Shown piece after piece: positions 45,179 through 60,476 of a stretch of 64,000 bases of DNA (positions are counted from its first letter, which is position 1; each line of letters starts with the position of its first letter). Below the pieces are notes generated by a model that saw only the letters and a list, made by a program, of their open reading frames with translations, did no database searches and was not told the origin of the DNA. Position numbers and translations under genes: made by a program. The stretch covers positions 1 through 64,000 of the forward strand of contig NW_025813745.1 of assembly GCF_021917145.1 (NCBI RefSeq). The letters are read 5' to 3'. The stretch is from Hypomesus transpacificus (Eukaryota; Chordata; Actinopteri; Osmeriformes; Osmeridae).

Positions 45179-46223
45179 GAGGAAGGAAGGAAGGAAGGAA
45201 GGAAGGAAGGAAGGAAGGAAGGAAGGAAGGAAGGAAGGAAGGAAGGAAGGAAGGAAGGAAGGAAGGAAGGAAGGAAGGAAGGAAGGAAGGAAGGAAGGAA
45301 GGAATAACGTTGCATTTATTGACAATCTAACTCACCTGGCCGAACACATAGAGCAGGCCCACTGTCCCTCCGACTCTGCCCCCCAGGGTAGTAGAGATCA
45401 TGGAGTACACCCCCCCACTGCCTACTGCGCAGCGCTCGCAAACACCTACACCAGACATCACCGTCACCAGGGCAACAAGAACCACCACAGACACCAGGAG
45501 CATTCCAAGCCACACACCCGTGTTTCCCTGTGAGGAGAAAAGGAAAACGCACAAACACATTCAGGAGAAGCCAGGCAACGTACAGAGGAGTCACCTGCAC
45601 ATGGACACTCGTCATCGTTCAGACGACTAGACACAGCATACGGACTGTTTAATAGTGAAGCTCACCACTAGCCAGCCAGTTCGTAAGAACAGCACCACAC
45701 CAAATATGTTGATCATACAGGTTGTAAAGACTCCATCCCAGGTACCGAAGAGGACTGGCTCCCAAACGAACAGCTTCACCCTCCACCATGGTTGAGAGTG
45801 CCGCTGGGACCGCTGTGGATCAGATTGAAACATAGTCCCGTTGTATTAAATGTGAACATCAGTATCTCAGATACTTTCTCAAATGTGATGATCTGACACT
45901 CCTTGTTTAACATCAACAGAGCAATTTTTGCCTGTTTATCATGATTTTTTTCCCTCATTCGATTTGACATTCTATTCGTTTATCAGACACTTTTACCCCA
46001 AGCGATATAAGCCCACACATTGTACAAAAATAAAATAACAATATCTGAAGTGCAACATGTAAATCATTTTGTAGGTGCAGTCTGGATCCCAAATCATTAG
46101 GAAGTACCATCCAAAAGGACGAAAAAGAAAATAAACCTGTGCGTCCTCATGGAAGAGATCCTGGACATGGGGAGTTTGGATCTCAGCCTCCGCAGCCTTT
46201 AGGAGCTCCATCCCATCATCCAT
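35833..46223 (-). CDS. slc12a8: Solute carrier family 12 member 8 (CCC9)
   Basis: Coding exons on minus: 46223-46137, 45812-45666, 45527-45336, 44994-44763, 41079-40966, 40681-40594, 40394-40307, 39545-39399, 38578-37903, 37772-37675, 37557-37440, 36826-36766, 36001-35833. Phases match at every junction, giving about 738 aa (human 714). Hallmarks: [20 protein letters not shown] before helix 1, [78 protein letters not shown] and IGKTSPGL. The C-terminus reads [13 protein letters not shown], matching human. This is a multi-pass transporter of the amino acid-polyamine-organocation fold. Mouse SLC12A8 was reported to carry nicotinamide mononucleotide, a claim that has been disputed; the substrate here is inference. 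The long cytosolic loop in exon 38578-37903 is less conserved. The exon 7 donor (GTCAAG) is weak. Confidence 0.95.
39935..39962. repeat. (GT)n microsatellite in slc12a8 intron
   Basis: About 13 GT units between exons 40394-40307 and 39545-39399. Confidence 0.8.
43651..44071. repeat. Compound GA / GACA / GGAGA repeat block
   Basis: Pure (GA)n (about 43651-43714) passes into (GACAGA)n (43715-43785), then AGAAG and GGGGAGGAGAGA-type imperfect repeats, then pure (GA)n again (44017-44067). The block lies in the slc12a8 intron between exons 44994-44763 and 41079-40966. On the slc12a8 sense strand it is almost entirely pyrimidine. Confidence 0.92.
45086..45303. repeat. (GA)n plus (GGAA)n microsatellite
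   Basis: A (GA)n tract of about 90 bases runs into about 31 units of GGAA. It ends about 33 bases from the donor of slc12a8 exon 45527-45336, and is pyrimidine-rich on the sense strand. Confidence 0.92.
45972..46010 (-). mobile_element. Short SINE/L2-type 3' tail relic
   Basis: The plus strand reads TATCAGACACTTTTACCCCAAGCG, matching in reverse complement the conserved tail of the SINEs at 49905 and 59600. No head is visible. It lies in an slc12a8 intron. Confidence 0.4.
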
Positions 46224-46361
46224 GTGTGACCTGTGGACAGACCAGCAGGATGTGACCTCCTCCACTGGGTCATTTGTGATTTAGCACAACTGGTGCACAT
46301 GCATCAAACATACAACAAGAAACATGACCCTAGTGCTAGACACTGTTTAACAGATACTCAC

Positions 46362-46760
46362 CTTCAGCTAGGTGAAATTGGTTGGAACCTATTCATTAAC
46401 TTAACAAAACATTGTCACTGAACTGCTTGAGCCAGATGATATAAACTCTCTTTCGGGTTTAATTTACACTTTAGCGAACCACAGTTCAACTTAAACAGCG
46501 TTTTACCATTGGTAACGATACATAATCTTCTGTCTTTACAAATCACAAAGGGGTAAGTCCTACCCTCCCTGGAGTCAAACATAGGTGTGCCAACTAAACA
46601 CTGACATCCGGATGCACCGGGTGCAACAATGCGCTCATTGATTACATAGCAGCACGCGCCTACACCAAGGTAAAGAAGAGAGCGAATAGATAAAGACGGA
46701 GACGAGAGAAAAAGATCGGAACCAAACGATCATTTATTTATCATCAGATTACGATTAGCA
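46362..46760 (-). promoter_or_regulatory. slc12a8 5' UTR exon and promoter region
   Basis: A minus-strand donor (GCTGAAG then GTGAGTATC) ends a non-coding exon at 46362. It pairs with the acceptor before 46230. Sequence to about 46700 has several CpG sites (GCACGCGCC, CACCGGGTGC). A plus-strand donor-like site (AAAAT then GTGAGTAGG) at about 46764 hints at a divergent transcript. Confidence 0.45.
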
Positions 46761-46769
46761 AAATGTGAG

Positions 46770-47475
46770 TAGGTATACACGTATTTTATCTGTCTGAAAT
46801 GTGTGTGAGGAATTATTTCAATTGTTGCCAATAGCCTACCTCCTGAACAAATTCGAACCTACGGAATTAAAAAAAAACTTGTTTGATTTGTTGATTGATC
46901 ATAATAATCGATCTCATGTGGGAAATATGCTCACAATTCAGTTTTACCAGATGTTGCCATCCAAACAACCATAATAAAACAATTATGACAGGTAAATTAG
47001 GCCTACCTTGTTAAGAACGAGAAGCCATGACACACTTCGATTAAAAAAATAAGTTTGTTCTTCCTCCTTTCTCTTACATCCCTTCTTTTCCTCGTTCTAC
47101 TGTACCATACTATGTTCCATTATATGGTCGAAAACACGACCATTGTTTGTCCTAATGATTAACCTGCTAGTAACTTTTCATAGCCAATTTCCTCAGTTCA
47201 CAACGCGACGTGGTCATCAAACGTCAGCAAGTTAATGTTTGTTTGGCCAATACTTCGCAAGGTGTGTTGCAGTGTGTTACAGCCATCTGAACACAGTACG
47301 GTGTTAGTTTTGGCTAACCTTCAAGTCAACATCAGCACAAAACGGGCAGGCTACATTAAACCGAAAACTTTCTTCCACAAATAATATGGATGCAATCCAA
47401 ACATTTCTCTCCAACTAGAATGAGTGTTTTTAAGGCTTACCTGTCAAGAACATTTGACAACAGTGAGAATAATTA
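46770..47475. other. Gap between slc12a8 and znf148 3' end
   Basis: AT-rich intergenic sequence. No exon, RNA gene or clear repeat was recognised. Confidence 0.4.
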
Positions 47476-50127
47476 TTTATTTGGAAGGACATAACACACA
47501 ACAATCAAAACAACTATTTGAATCAGATATCCTTTACAAATCATAATATATTGCATAACTAATATTACTTTACTGAAATTAATCTGCTACAATTAAAGCC
47601 GCACATTACATTACTGTTTCTATAGAACAAGTTCACTCAATCCAGATACCATGCAAATCAACCTTGTCATCTTGCTAGAGATGAATCACCTCTGTGAAAT
47701 GGCATACTTGAGTAATCCACACTTTGACAGTTAATTTGGTATTTCCTTCTCAGATTGATCAATAAAATATCTGAGTACAAACTCAAGACTCGAAGGAAAA
47801 CATCCATATTGCCACAGCTCATCATATCATGAATCAAACTATTATATACCAAATGAGGGCTGCAAGAATGACTGCATATGACATACTTAAAAGCTTAAAG
47901 TAACATTATGTTTCAAAAATAGAACGTTTTTATCAAAAGGTTTTAACATTTACACATTTTCTCACAAAAATGAAACAATATTATTTCCCACCACCCAGCT
48001 TATACAAGGACACTTATGGCCAGTTTATGGAAAAAGGTTACTTTGATAAATGGGTTGCTTTTCCAAGACCAATTTACAACAGAAATCTTCAGGTCACATG
48101 GTATGATGCTCTGATCAAACAGACAGGTCACATGACCAGACTGGTTAACCGGGCTGGTGGCCAGGTGCTTCCCATTTCAAACATAAACAAGACCTTATAG
48201 GATTCACATTAAAATATAACACAAAGTTAACTGAGGATCGAGGCAGATGCCTTCGATAATGTGCTTTTGAAAGTACTTTTACTTGAATGGGTTGATTATC
48301 TGATCCTTAGTTACAGACACTACAACGAGGACGTTCATTACAATAATAGTCCAATTTTCCAAATTGATGGTGAAATAACCACTTGCAATTGCATCCTAAA
48401 CTCACGTGATCAATTGTTAATATATTTTATGAAGGGTAAGGTGCCAGTGATTCATCAAAGTTATAGACTGAATTAATTTATCAATTTGAGGTCAAATTAC
48501 TGGGAAATCCATAATATGTATGACAGAAACCTCATGACATTAACCAGTATCATATTGAAAAACTATGTTCAGAATGTGCACTCTGATAGCAAAAAGCATC
48601 CATAAAGCATCTTGCACAAGCCCCCTTGTCTTAAATGTAGCAGTGTTTCTCAAAACAGAAAAAGCACTAAGTGGCAATACACACCTTATTTACAGCAAAG
48701 TATTTTTCTACATTCTAAGGGTAAAAGGGAATGTTCACAAAGGAAGTGTAGTTTTAGTTCAGAATGAGCGTTGTGTATGTCCGTGATTGTCCGTTGAAAT
48801 GTAACAAGTGAAAGGCAGAGGAATCTGCTGTAGATGTCAAAAACAATCTAACCTAGGTTCTATTAACTTTTACACTATGTAGAGTAAATACTAAATGGGC
48901 AGTTCAGCTTTTGTGACAACTACAGATATTCCTCTGTCATAAACAGAGTGTACAGTCTTTAAGTGCATGCAACATATTAGTAGGCCATGATGAAAACCTA
49001 TTATAAATTGAGACAAAAAGTATAAGTGCATGAACTCAATACCATCTGATACTGCTTTGACACGCTTCAAGTCATTTGTGCAAACCTAACTAAAACGAAT
49101 AAGCGTGACAATAAAAGTAATGGAAATTGTTTATAGACAAGGATTTGTCTTAACAATTGTGAGAATTCAATGCAATTCAATCACATTTGCTAATTGCTTG
49201 AATTTTCCAGCCAATGCAATCAGTTGAGGATTCCACAGCATCAACCAACAAATCAGCTTGAGTTTTTTTTACATGCACTTGAGAAACACCTGCTTTAAGG
49301 TGGCTGTTAAGTAACAATAATAATAAAGTGACTTCTAAATTAAGACAAATTAATTGTCATGATTACAACATAAGGCATACACAATACAATTTTAACTCCA
49401 ATCACAGAGCGGGGCAATATGTTGGTAAAAACTAAATGCATGTTTGGCAAAGGGATCATTGCCAAATTGAGATTCATTTCATATACATTTTCTCGAGGAA
49501 AAAACCAGCCTGCATATCAAAAGAGGCCATGGCATCTCTGGGCCAAATATCTTTTAGCAGCAAGAAAAGGTTTAAAACAATATCATAATTGTTCTACTGT
49601 CTATTTGATTAGCTTAAGGACATTGTTTCTATATTTGAGTCTCCCACCAGGAAAGGTGAATGTAACATGATTAATATACATTTTTAGAAACTAAATAAAA
49701 GCACAGTATGAAAGGACGATGACCATGGGGATTAGGAGGACTACTCAACTTTTTAGCATTGTACTTTGGTTGCTTGTGTCTTCATTTACATTCTGTTAAA
49801 CCTTTGGGCTTTTTACAAAATAATTCCCATTTGAATTTAGATTGATCGATCTGTGAAAAGTGCTTTCATCTCAAAGCCACTCGCCGCTATATATTGTCAC
49901 AATGTTTTCCATTTAACAGATGCTTTTATCCAAAGCAGAGAAGGAAATTTGAACCCGGGACCTAATGATCTGCAGACAAATGCTCTGCCACGGAGCTACA
50001 CCCATTCCCAACAATGCTTTGAGCAACATCCACCTATGTGGCGTAACCTGTTTTGGCGGAACAGTGGACATGGATGTATAAAGTGCCACACGAATCATTA
50101 CAAAAATAACGTCTGTTGGGTTTCCCC
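47476..50127 (-). other. Probable long 3' UTR of znf148
   Basis: AT-rich and without coding potential. The first canonical minus-strand AATAAA I see after the znf148 stop is at 47476-47481, which would give a 3' UTR of about 2.6 kb. Mammalian ZNF148 has a multi-kilobase 3' UTR, so this is plausible. A SINE is inserted at 49905-50010. Transcript extent is inferred. Confidence 0.4.
49905..50010 (-). mobile_element. tRNA-derived SINE copy
   Basis: On minus, a box A (GTGTAGCTCCGTGGCAGAGC) is followed by a box B (GGTCCCGGGTTCAAATT), then the tail TTTGGATAAAAGCATCTG and TTAAATG. This is the standard head-tail order of a common teleost tRNA-SINE whose tail is shared with L2-type LINEs. Same family as the copy at 59600. 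Confidence 0.8.
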
Positions 50128-53386
<3,259 letters not shown>

Positions 53387-53789
53387 CTTAATGTACAAGG
53401 ACCTGAGTAACTATGTGAAACAAACAAAAGAAGAACGTTGTTAGGGTCGGCACACAAAGTTATACAGATCAATTACACACAACTTTTTTTTCTTGTCACT
53501 GATATGGGTTAGATAATGTATAGGCAAATATATATATATATATACAATAATTACATAATCATTTTAACTTAACTACCTCTACCATTCGATAAGTGTTGTG
53601 TAGCAAAAGCACCACTTTCCGCAACTTGCTTAGCGTTAAGTGGGGAGATTTTAGGGTTATTTATTAGCTTATTAGCTAGTTTGACAGCATTACACATTAC
53701 ATTCAGACATTTACACATAACTGAGATTGATTAGACTATTTTACATCTGTACATCTACGTCTAGCAAGCAGCTTTAATGTACTTCATTG

Positions 53790-54062
53790 CAGCGGTAGTA
53801 AGTTTGCAATGTTGCAAGTTAGCTCGTGCTAGCAAGCTAGTCTAGCTACTGTAGTTAAACTAGCAAACCTAATCGAAATTGGCTAGCTAGTCAGTTACGT
53901 TAGCAAGCTAGCTATTTTAAAGAACTATGGATTAACTAGTCGTGCAACAGTAGTCACTACCTCATCATAGCTAGTGTATCTCATAACTAGCTAGTTAGCT
54001 ACACAAGTAGCGGACTAGCTAACGGAGCCAGCTAGTCTGGTTTAAAAGCTAGCTAGCAACCA
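53790..54062. repeat. GCTAGC-rich cluster
   Basis: CTAG occurs very many times (for example GCTAGCAAGCTAGTCTAGCTA, GGCTAGCTAG, AACTAGCTAG, AGCTAGCTAG), spaced irregularly. It lies upstream of the znf148 coding start, probably in its 5' intron, and is not a simple tandem array. Confidence 0.65.
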
Positions 54063-54392
54063 AGCGAAATACGTTCGTAGGCCTGTAGAGCCGGGTTCCG
54101 ATTATTTCCTGGAATGAAGGCGACGCTTGGAGCGTTCCACAATTATATGTAAATCAATACAATATTCACGGTTTTATTACATTCATCAATACATATCTAC
54201 TACACACCATAAACAATTTTCCAAAATATAACTTTTCGTTGCACAATTGATTCCCTCTCATGAACTTAGAATAAGGTGTTCAGTCCCAGCAGATAGACGG
54301 AACCCATAGGAAGCTGATGCACACAGGTTTCTGATCGCACGCGGAATTAAGGTGGAACATGTTATCAATTTTGCGGTTGATATTTCCCTTAC

Positions 54393-54560
54393 CTATCTGG
54401 GTGTTTTATCAGCTAAAGCCGTTTAGCTGTCATGTTGAATAGTCGATAGACTCTCCACTTTGTGATCGGCGAATGACAGACACAACATTGCATCTGGATG
54501 CCAATAATGAAGCTCTCGCAGGTTTCTGTGCATTATGCGGGTACCTGTCGCTATCTAGTG
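54393..54560 (-). promoter_or_regulatory. Candidate znf148 5' UTR exon 1
   Basis: A minus-strand donor (CCAGATAG then GTAAGGG) ends at 54393. It could join the acceptor at 53410 in front of the coding start. No other good donor was seen nearby, but the first exon and start site remain inferred. Confidence 0.35.
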
Positions 54561-55321
54561 TCTAATACTGGTACTGCGTGTGCATTCACGACGCGCGCAC
54601 ATTTTATAAAACAGTCAGTGATATCAATAGAGTTTTTACTCTTAGAAATGTATCGAAGTCTTGGGTAGGCTAGCCAGGGAATGAAATAGGACAAAGATAG
54701 CACGGAAGCCCCAAGTCTCTTATGAAGGGTCCCCACATCCTTCTATTTGAACAGCCATAGTCGTTTCTTACTGTAACTGAGCCTATAGCCTACATAAACC
54801 AAATAGGCCTATATGGCGAAAAATACAAGTAATTCTAGTAGAATCACTGATGCAGAGACTCAGTTAACTCCTCCCACTTCTTTATTTTCTAATATGATAT
54901 TGTGTATCTTACATTTCATCAGGCCAATCATATTTTTTCAATTATGCATCGTGTGACGTTGAGTCATCAAAAATGTGTTAGGCTGATGTCTAACCTACAA
55001 GCATGTGCACCCGTTAGCCTTCAGGCGCCTTTATCAGAGAGAACCGCGCGTTGTATCGAGAGGAATACAAATCAACCTGTTTCCCTATCGAGTCGCGCAG
55101 CGCAACAGCGCGCAACTTGGATATTCCCCGTTTGTGCTCTACAGAATACCCTTCTGGGTATTTGTAGACGTTTTCTTCTCAGATAGTTCAGAAGAGAGGT
55201 CGATGTAGGCTATTGGTTCGTTTATCAAGTCTCTTGAATATAAACTGAATCCGGCTTCTCCAGGAATCTGAGGCACCGTTTGTAGGGGAAGCCCCACGCT
55301 TCCCCAAGTGGGAGTGTGGTC

Positions 55322-55323
55322 GC

Positions 55324-55393
<70 letters not shown>

Positions 55394-55412
55394 GAGAGAG
55401 AGAGAGAGAGAT

Positions 55413-55450
<38 letters not shown>
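55322..55450. repeat. (GT)n then (GA)n compound microsatellite
   Basis: About 32 GT units (55326-55389) are followed by about 28 GA units with two interruptions (55389-55445), then a 10-base G run. It lies about 190 bases upstream of the microprotein start codon. Confidence 0.92.
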
Positions 55451-55456
<6 letters not shown>

Positions 55457-55633
55457 CAGAGAAAGAGATAGTACTGTGTGTGCATTTTGTGTGCAAGTGA
55501 GCCAGCTCGTCCCTCCTCAACAGTTGCCTTCGCTGCCTGAGAACCGAGAGGATAACAAAAGTGTGCTGCTCCTGAGCCAGACGCCGTTAGCGCGGAGCCA
55601 CACTCTGCTCTGCTGGCTGTCTCTTGCTCTGAC

Positions 55634-55762
55634 ATGCAGTCGATCATCTCCCCGGTGACTAAGGCCATTCTAGTTGCGCTTTTTATCTTCGCCATCCTCC
55701 TCATTCTCTATGTGATCCTCTGGTACATATGTAGAGACGTTGACTGTGATCACGGGATCTGA
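55634..55762 (+). CDS. Possible 42-aa single-pass membrane microprotein
   Basis: A 42-codon frame starts at 55634 (MQSIISPVTKAIL) and stops at 55762. Residues about 10-32 form one continuous hydrophobic helix (AILVALFIFAILLILYVILW). It is followed by YICRDVDCDHGI, a short charged tail with two cysteines. The N-terminus has no signal-peptide cleavage look, so a tail-type or single-pass anchor is likely. The start has a purine at -3 (GACATGC). A donor (ACCCT then GTAAGTC) lies at 55829, so the transcript may continue; an intron this far past the stop could trigger decay. The gene sits alone between znf148 and dhrsx. I do not recognise the family, and the function is unknown. It could also be a chance frame, but the helix and basic-to-acidic layout look protein-like. 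Confidence 0.45.
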   Translation: MQSIISPVTKAILVALFIFAILLILYVILWYICRDVDCDHGI

Positions 55763-55769
55763 TCTACCT

Positions 55770-58700
55770 TCACGGAATTACGGATCAATCAAAAGCCAAG
55801 TGGGAACCGCACAGAAGGAGGGTCACCCTGTAAGTCAGCATGCACGTGTGTGTTTTATGTGTGTGTTTGTGTGTGTGTGTGTATTTGTGTGCACGCCTGA
55901 TAATGAGACACCTTGACGCGCGCAACATTAAAAGGTGCTCTGGCAGTGAAGACAAAACCATGTCCCGCGTGTATCCCTGTGGGCTTCTTTTCACCTAAGG
56001 CAATGTGTTTAAAATGCCTTCCAGACTTACTCACATCAGCAATCAGTGTAGCTGTGGATGTATTGAGCCTAAAGGTGAAACAATGTCATCGATAATAGAA
56101 AACCGTTATCTCTGCCATCTAACTGAGGCAGGACCGGTTTATTAGAGCGCGAAGACAGCTAAATGACATTGCACTGGGACAGTGTAGTGATGGACAATAT
56201 CGGATTAGCAGACGGTGCCAATATTGTCTATCATGTCTTTGTAATAAACTCGCGTGTGTGTATGTGCGTGTGTGAGCGCATTGTCCGTTGGAGCAACACG
56301 CGCGCTCTGTTCGGAGCTGCAGCATTAGTTCATTTTCAGTTCAGCTTGTCTCTTAAGGATGCCGCCTTGACATTAGCATTTACATCGAAAACAAGCAAGA
56401 TAACAAGAAAGATCAAAGTAACAAGATCATTGCCGCAAAATGTATATTACTCCATTCTCTTTTCATAGGCTAAAGTGTGCTTATCACGGCATTGCCCGTT
56501 CCTCCTCCTCACGGTATTGCTATTGGTTTCCAGTTTTTACGCATAGCTAATATGTGTAAATTGTTTACAGTTAAATGTTATTTGCCATCGTGTCCCTCGG
56601 TGTCCATTTGACCTTTCATTCAGACCCCCTATTTATGTGTTTACAATATTAGCCCGTGCGTAAATGAAGGACATAAAATAAATCTAAATAGGCCACAGCT
56701 CCGTTGACTTTAACCCTAAATCAAACTGGTATTAACACGTTTCACCTGTAGAATGAGTACAAAGATCTTGCCATGTCCTTCCTCGGCTTTCCCCTAAAGA
56801 CATCCGAGCAAACTGCCCAAATGTGATCCTGAAGGACAAATCAAGGGCACAATGTAGGCTATAGCCTTCTGCTCCATACCTTTAAGTAAATTCAGTTTTG
56901 ACCCTGATGCATTTCTGAAAACAGAAAAAGTCAGATTATGACAGACTTGTATGGTATAGTAGGCCTATTGTCTATTCATGCGGGAACCCACATCAAAAGA
57001 AAAGGCGCAATACAGATGGTGGTCTAAAGAGTTTGATTCATGAATGTCGCATCCCACATCATCTCAGTCTTGGATAACCGGTATGTGTGGTGTGTCTTTG
57101 TAGCAGCCAGCTCTGTATTTGCCCTATATTACAGGCTAATTGGGATCATCAATCCCCATGAGTGTGTGACTTATAACTGTGTAATATTAATACCCTATAA
57201 TAACCCCACATCAATATTTATTTTGATCTTAAACAAAAAAATGAATGGACTCAAAAAACGTTTTTACCTCAAATTCCTGGTCCTCATAGCTGTGACTAAT
57301 CCCAGCCCCCACACCTGTACCAGCCCGCGCTGTCTCTCTCTCACAGAGACTTATCAGCCCCCACCAGTGACCTCTATTCGTGTGCTTCCCAGAAAGACCG
57401 AGGAGAGCCTGTTCAGAAGGGTACACGACTGTCGACAACAACCACGCCACATTATCACTCCTAATACACTTTGAGTTCTGCATGTCAGTTCAAATGTCCT
57501 GAATCACTGTGTGTGTGCGAGCGCGCGCGCGTGTGTGTGTGTAAGTGCAAAAGAGATGCGACAAAAGAGAGTATGCGCATGGGAAGATGTTTTAAACTCT
57601 GAGACGTCGTCTCGAATGGCAAGCGGAAAAAAGTGGAGCAGGAGAAACGGATCTGGGACCGTGGGTTCATGAGAGACAGATGAGTGTGGTGTGCCACTGC
57701 TTAACACCAGCTGCCACTGCCAAAGCCATCCCATCATTTTTACTCACATGCGCTCACATCACTTGCCCCCCCCCCCCCCCCCCCAGACATAGCGGGCCCC
57801 CACTCATACACCAAGAAACATCGCACCCGCTTACGCACACATGCGTGTGCACACGCGCACGCACACACACGCACACACCTCAAAGCTGTAAAAATAGATC
57901 TTGTGTGACTCAGCTGTTATGTAAAGTCTGTCTCTGATAGGAAGGCCTGAGGCTCTTTCTGTCACTTCAGCTTGACGGTCAGGAGCTGAGGTGACGTGTG
58001 TCCGCAGTGGCCAAGTCTCGGCTCCGCTCCTCTCCCCCGTCTCCCATCTCCCATCCTCCCCCATCCCCCCCCCTCCCCGTCAAAGGACGCACTGCCCCTC
58101 CTGGGTACGGTCAGTGTGGCATCAACACCGCCCAGCGTGTGCTTGGACCCGATCTTACGTTGACTTTCTCATTTAGAAAGAGGAGAAGAGTGCGAGAAGG
58201 GGATTATAGGCTCTGTTTAGGGTGGAGGGTCAAGAGTCGGACTGATCCGTCCACTCGAACGACACATTTCAAACACACACCCACACGGGCGCACACACTC
58301 CGTTTCTCTTCCGGCACATGTCCACACACTGACAGGATGAAGCATGAAGTGGATTACGGGCCTGTGTGCGTGAGACCCCGACTGCGAGCAGAGAGCGGGA
58401 TCAGGGTGACGTGCCCGAGACTTCTCAGCACCTCATCGTAGGTCAGGGTTAAGGATACGCACATAGAATCAACAGGCCCAGTAGGTTCGAATGACTGCAA
58501 CACTGATAGGTAGAGTACATACAGTAGTGTTACACAATACTTAGAAGAGAATACGGGATTGTCTGTCGCATCGGAAATTAAATTACGTAGCGGCATTACA
58601 TATTTATCTTAAACTCTATATTTGTGCAGGTGTGTGTGTGTGCATGTGTGTCTAGCCTGTGTGTGTCTGTTGAGTTGTTCCAGCTCATAGCTACAAGGGT

Positions 58701-59600
58701 GGAGTGACACACACATATAGACATACACACACGCCGTGTAGTGTAAAACATGCCCTGCTGCGTGCTGTATCCTGGTGAGTGGTTAATGATAGATTTAATT
58801 GGTGTGCGGGAGTGCCCCTCCCCCGGCTCAGTTTTCCATTTGCTAATGGGAAAGCATCAGCTCACTGAGGACAGTAATGAGGAAAAGAACCGTGAGACAT
58901 TATACGAGCACACGCGCGCGCGCACACGCACACAAATACCTTCTCATTAGAGGAGAACGTGAAAGGCATACGCACACTGATTGCATAAAGTTCACGTGTC
59001 CACTTTCATGCTTATTTACAGTCATCCAATTCAGAATAAACCCTCTTCCAGTCACAAGGAAGCTGCCGATGAGAACTGCCATTGAGGCCTGGCAGAAAAA
59101 GGCTGTATGTCATATTTGACGGGGCGGGGGAGTTTCAATCCTGTCCGCCTCAGAGTAGACACCTTCCCATTCTGCCGGGCTCCATGTCCCCTGTGCTTAC
59201 GATCAGATTATGCAACGTGTACAACTCCCAACGCAGCCATCAGAGATGAGACGTGAGATTTGATCTGTCACAGAGCAGAACAGAACTATCAGGATTCCCA
59301 ACAGTCTAATGTTTAGAGTTATTATTTATACTGTGTGCGTATGTGTGTGTGTGTGTGTGTGTGTGGGGGGGGGGGGGGGGTGTGTGCTATGTCTCTTCAC
59401 TGTCCCATCATCCTAAATAATCCTGTGGTCATGCGTGAGATGCGATTTTTCACGAAACAATAGCGGAGGAGCCGTGCCTCAGTGACCTGCAGAGCCCTCG
59501 ACCTCACAGCCCACAGCGCACACACACACATTGAGACCTTAAAGCCATATAGGATCCTGGAGTCAATCTGTAGGTTTGTATTTCCCGGGAGCCCAAGGTG
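55770..59600. other. Intergenic region with many CA/GT and C tracts
   Basis: No exon with recognisable homology was found. It holds CA/GT tracts (55850s, 57511-57541, 57840-57875, 58265-58300, 58630s, 58915-58930, 59345-59363), a 20-base poly-C (57765-57784) and a poly-G run (59363-59380). Confidence 0.5.
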
Positions 59601-59722
59601 GAGGGTATAGCTCAGTGGTTACAGCATTTGCATGCAGGTCAAGAGGTTGCAAGAGGTGGCAGGTTCACATGACCCCCTTACAGTCCGTTGCATTGGATGA
59701 AAGCGTCTGCTTAATGAATTCC
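59600..59722 (+). mobile_element. tRNA-derived SINE copy
   Basis: Box A-like TATAGCTCAGTGGTTACAGC is followed by a box B-like GGCAGGTTCACATGAC, then the tail GCATTGGATGAAAGCGTCTG and CTTAATGAAT. It contains a small internal duplication (AAGAGGTTGC/AAGAGGTGGC). Same family as the minus-strand copy at 49905. Confidence 0.8.
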
Positions 59723-60476
59723 ATTTCAATCCCAGAAAAGAACGTGTGAATTTGCAAGCAACGTTGATGGTTGTTTTTCACTTGGTTTTTGCATCCGACG
59801 ACCTTGGTGAAACCAGCCCTTGGTTCCAGAGAGGTGTGCAATAGGTACTGCAAGAGATTGGTAGAGAAAAAGAGGTTAACAGGTTTGGTGGAGTGGATAT
59901 TTTGTCAGTGATCGATCCAAGAGTGTAAGTAGTGCGTGTTTTGGGGATGGGAACCTTTTCACACTTGTTCATGTGTTGGTGTGGGAGCAAGTGTGCTTTT
60001 ACATAAGGCCCCTCCAGTGCAAATCCAACTGCACATTTCACAACATCCCTCAAAGGTTTCAACTGAAAAACAGAATATATACTATCTCATAAAACAATAT
60101 CATCCATGCATGCCACATAAATCAGACAAGAAATCCCACTAACTTGCAAGCTGAATTTTTGACAGTTTTAAGCAAATGACGACAAAATATGCGTCTTATC
60201 TATAGTTCATTCATCAGGACTCTTTGCGGATGGGCAGGTTGTGGACAAAAAAATAGCTGTTCTCTAATATGATTAATCAATGCAGCTTACATCGGGACCA
60301 CTGTGCGCATTCCCTTAGGAAAGGAGACAAGGATGCGAAGGCTACTATTGCAACAGGGCAACTGACGCGCCGCGAACGGGGAAGTGGCTGCTGTTCGTTA
60401 AACTTGAACGCTCGTTCATGCTTTATTCTCCTTCGATTGATCAAGAGACCGGAGGAACACACGCACAATATCTAAA
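59723..60476 (+). promoter_or_regulatory. dhrsx 5' flank
   Basis: No coding sequence recognised. The 5' UTR and promoter of dhrsx should lie in its right-hand part; CpG-bearing sequence (GACGCGCCGCGAACGGGG) is present near 60363. No core promoter element is assigned. Confidence 0.4.

Noticed and set aside
45020..45533. Lys-Glu-Gly-Arg and Leu-Pro-Ser-Phe repeat frames
   Set aside because: Translations of the (GA)n(GGAA)n microsatellite; the part near 45336-45527 is a shadow of an slc12a8 exon.
49905..50010. Functional tRNA gene
   Set aside because: Box A and B are present, but the sequence runs directly into a SINE tail and does not fold as a full tRNA cloverleaf by eye.
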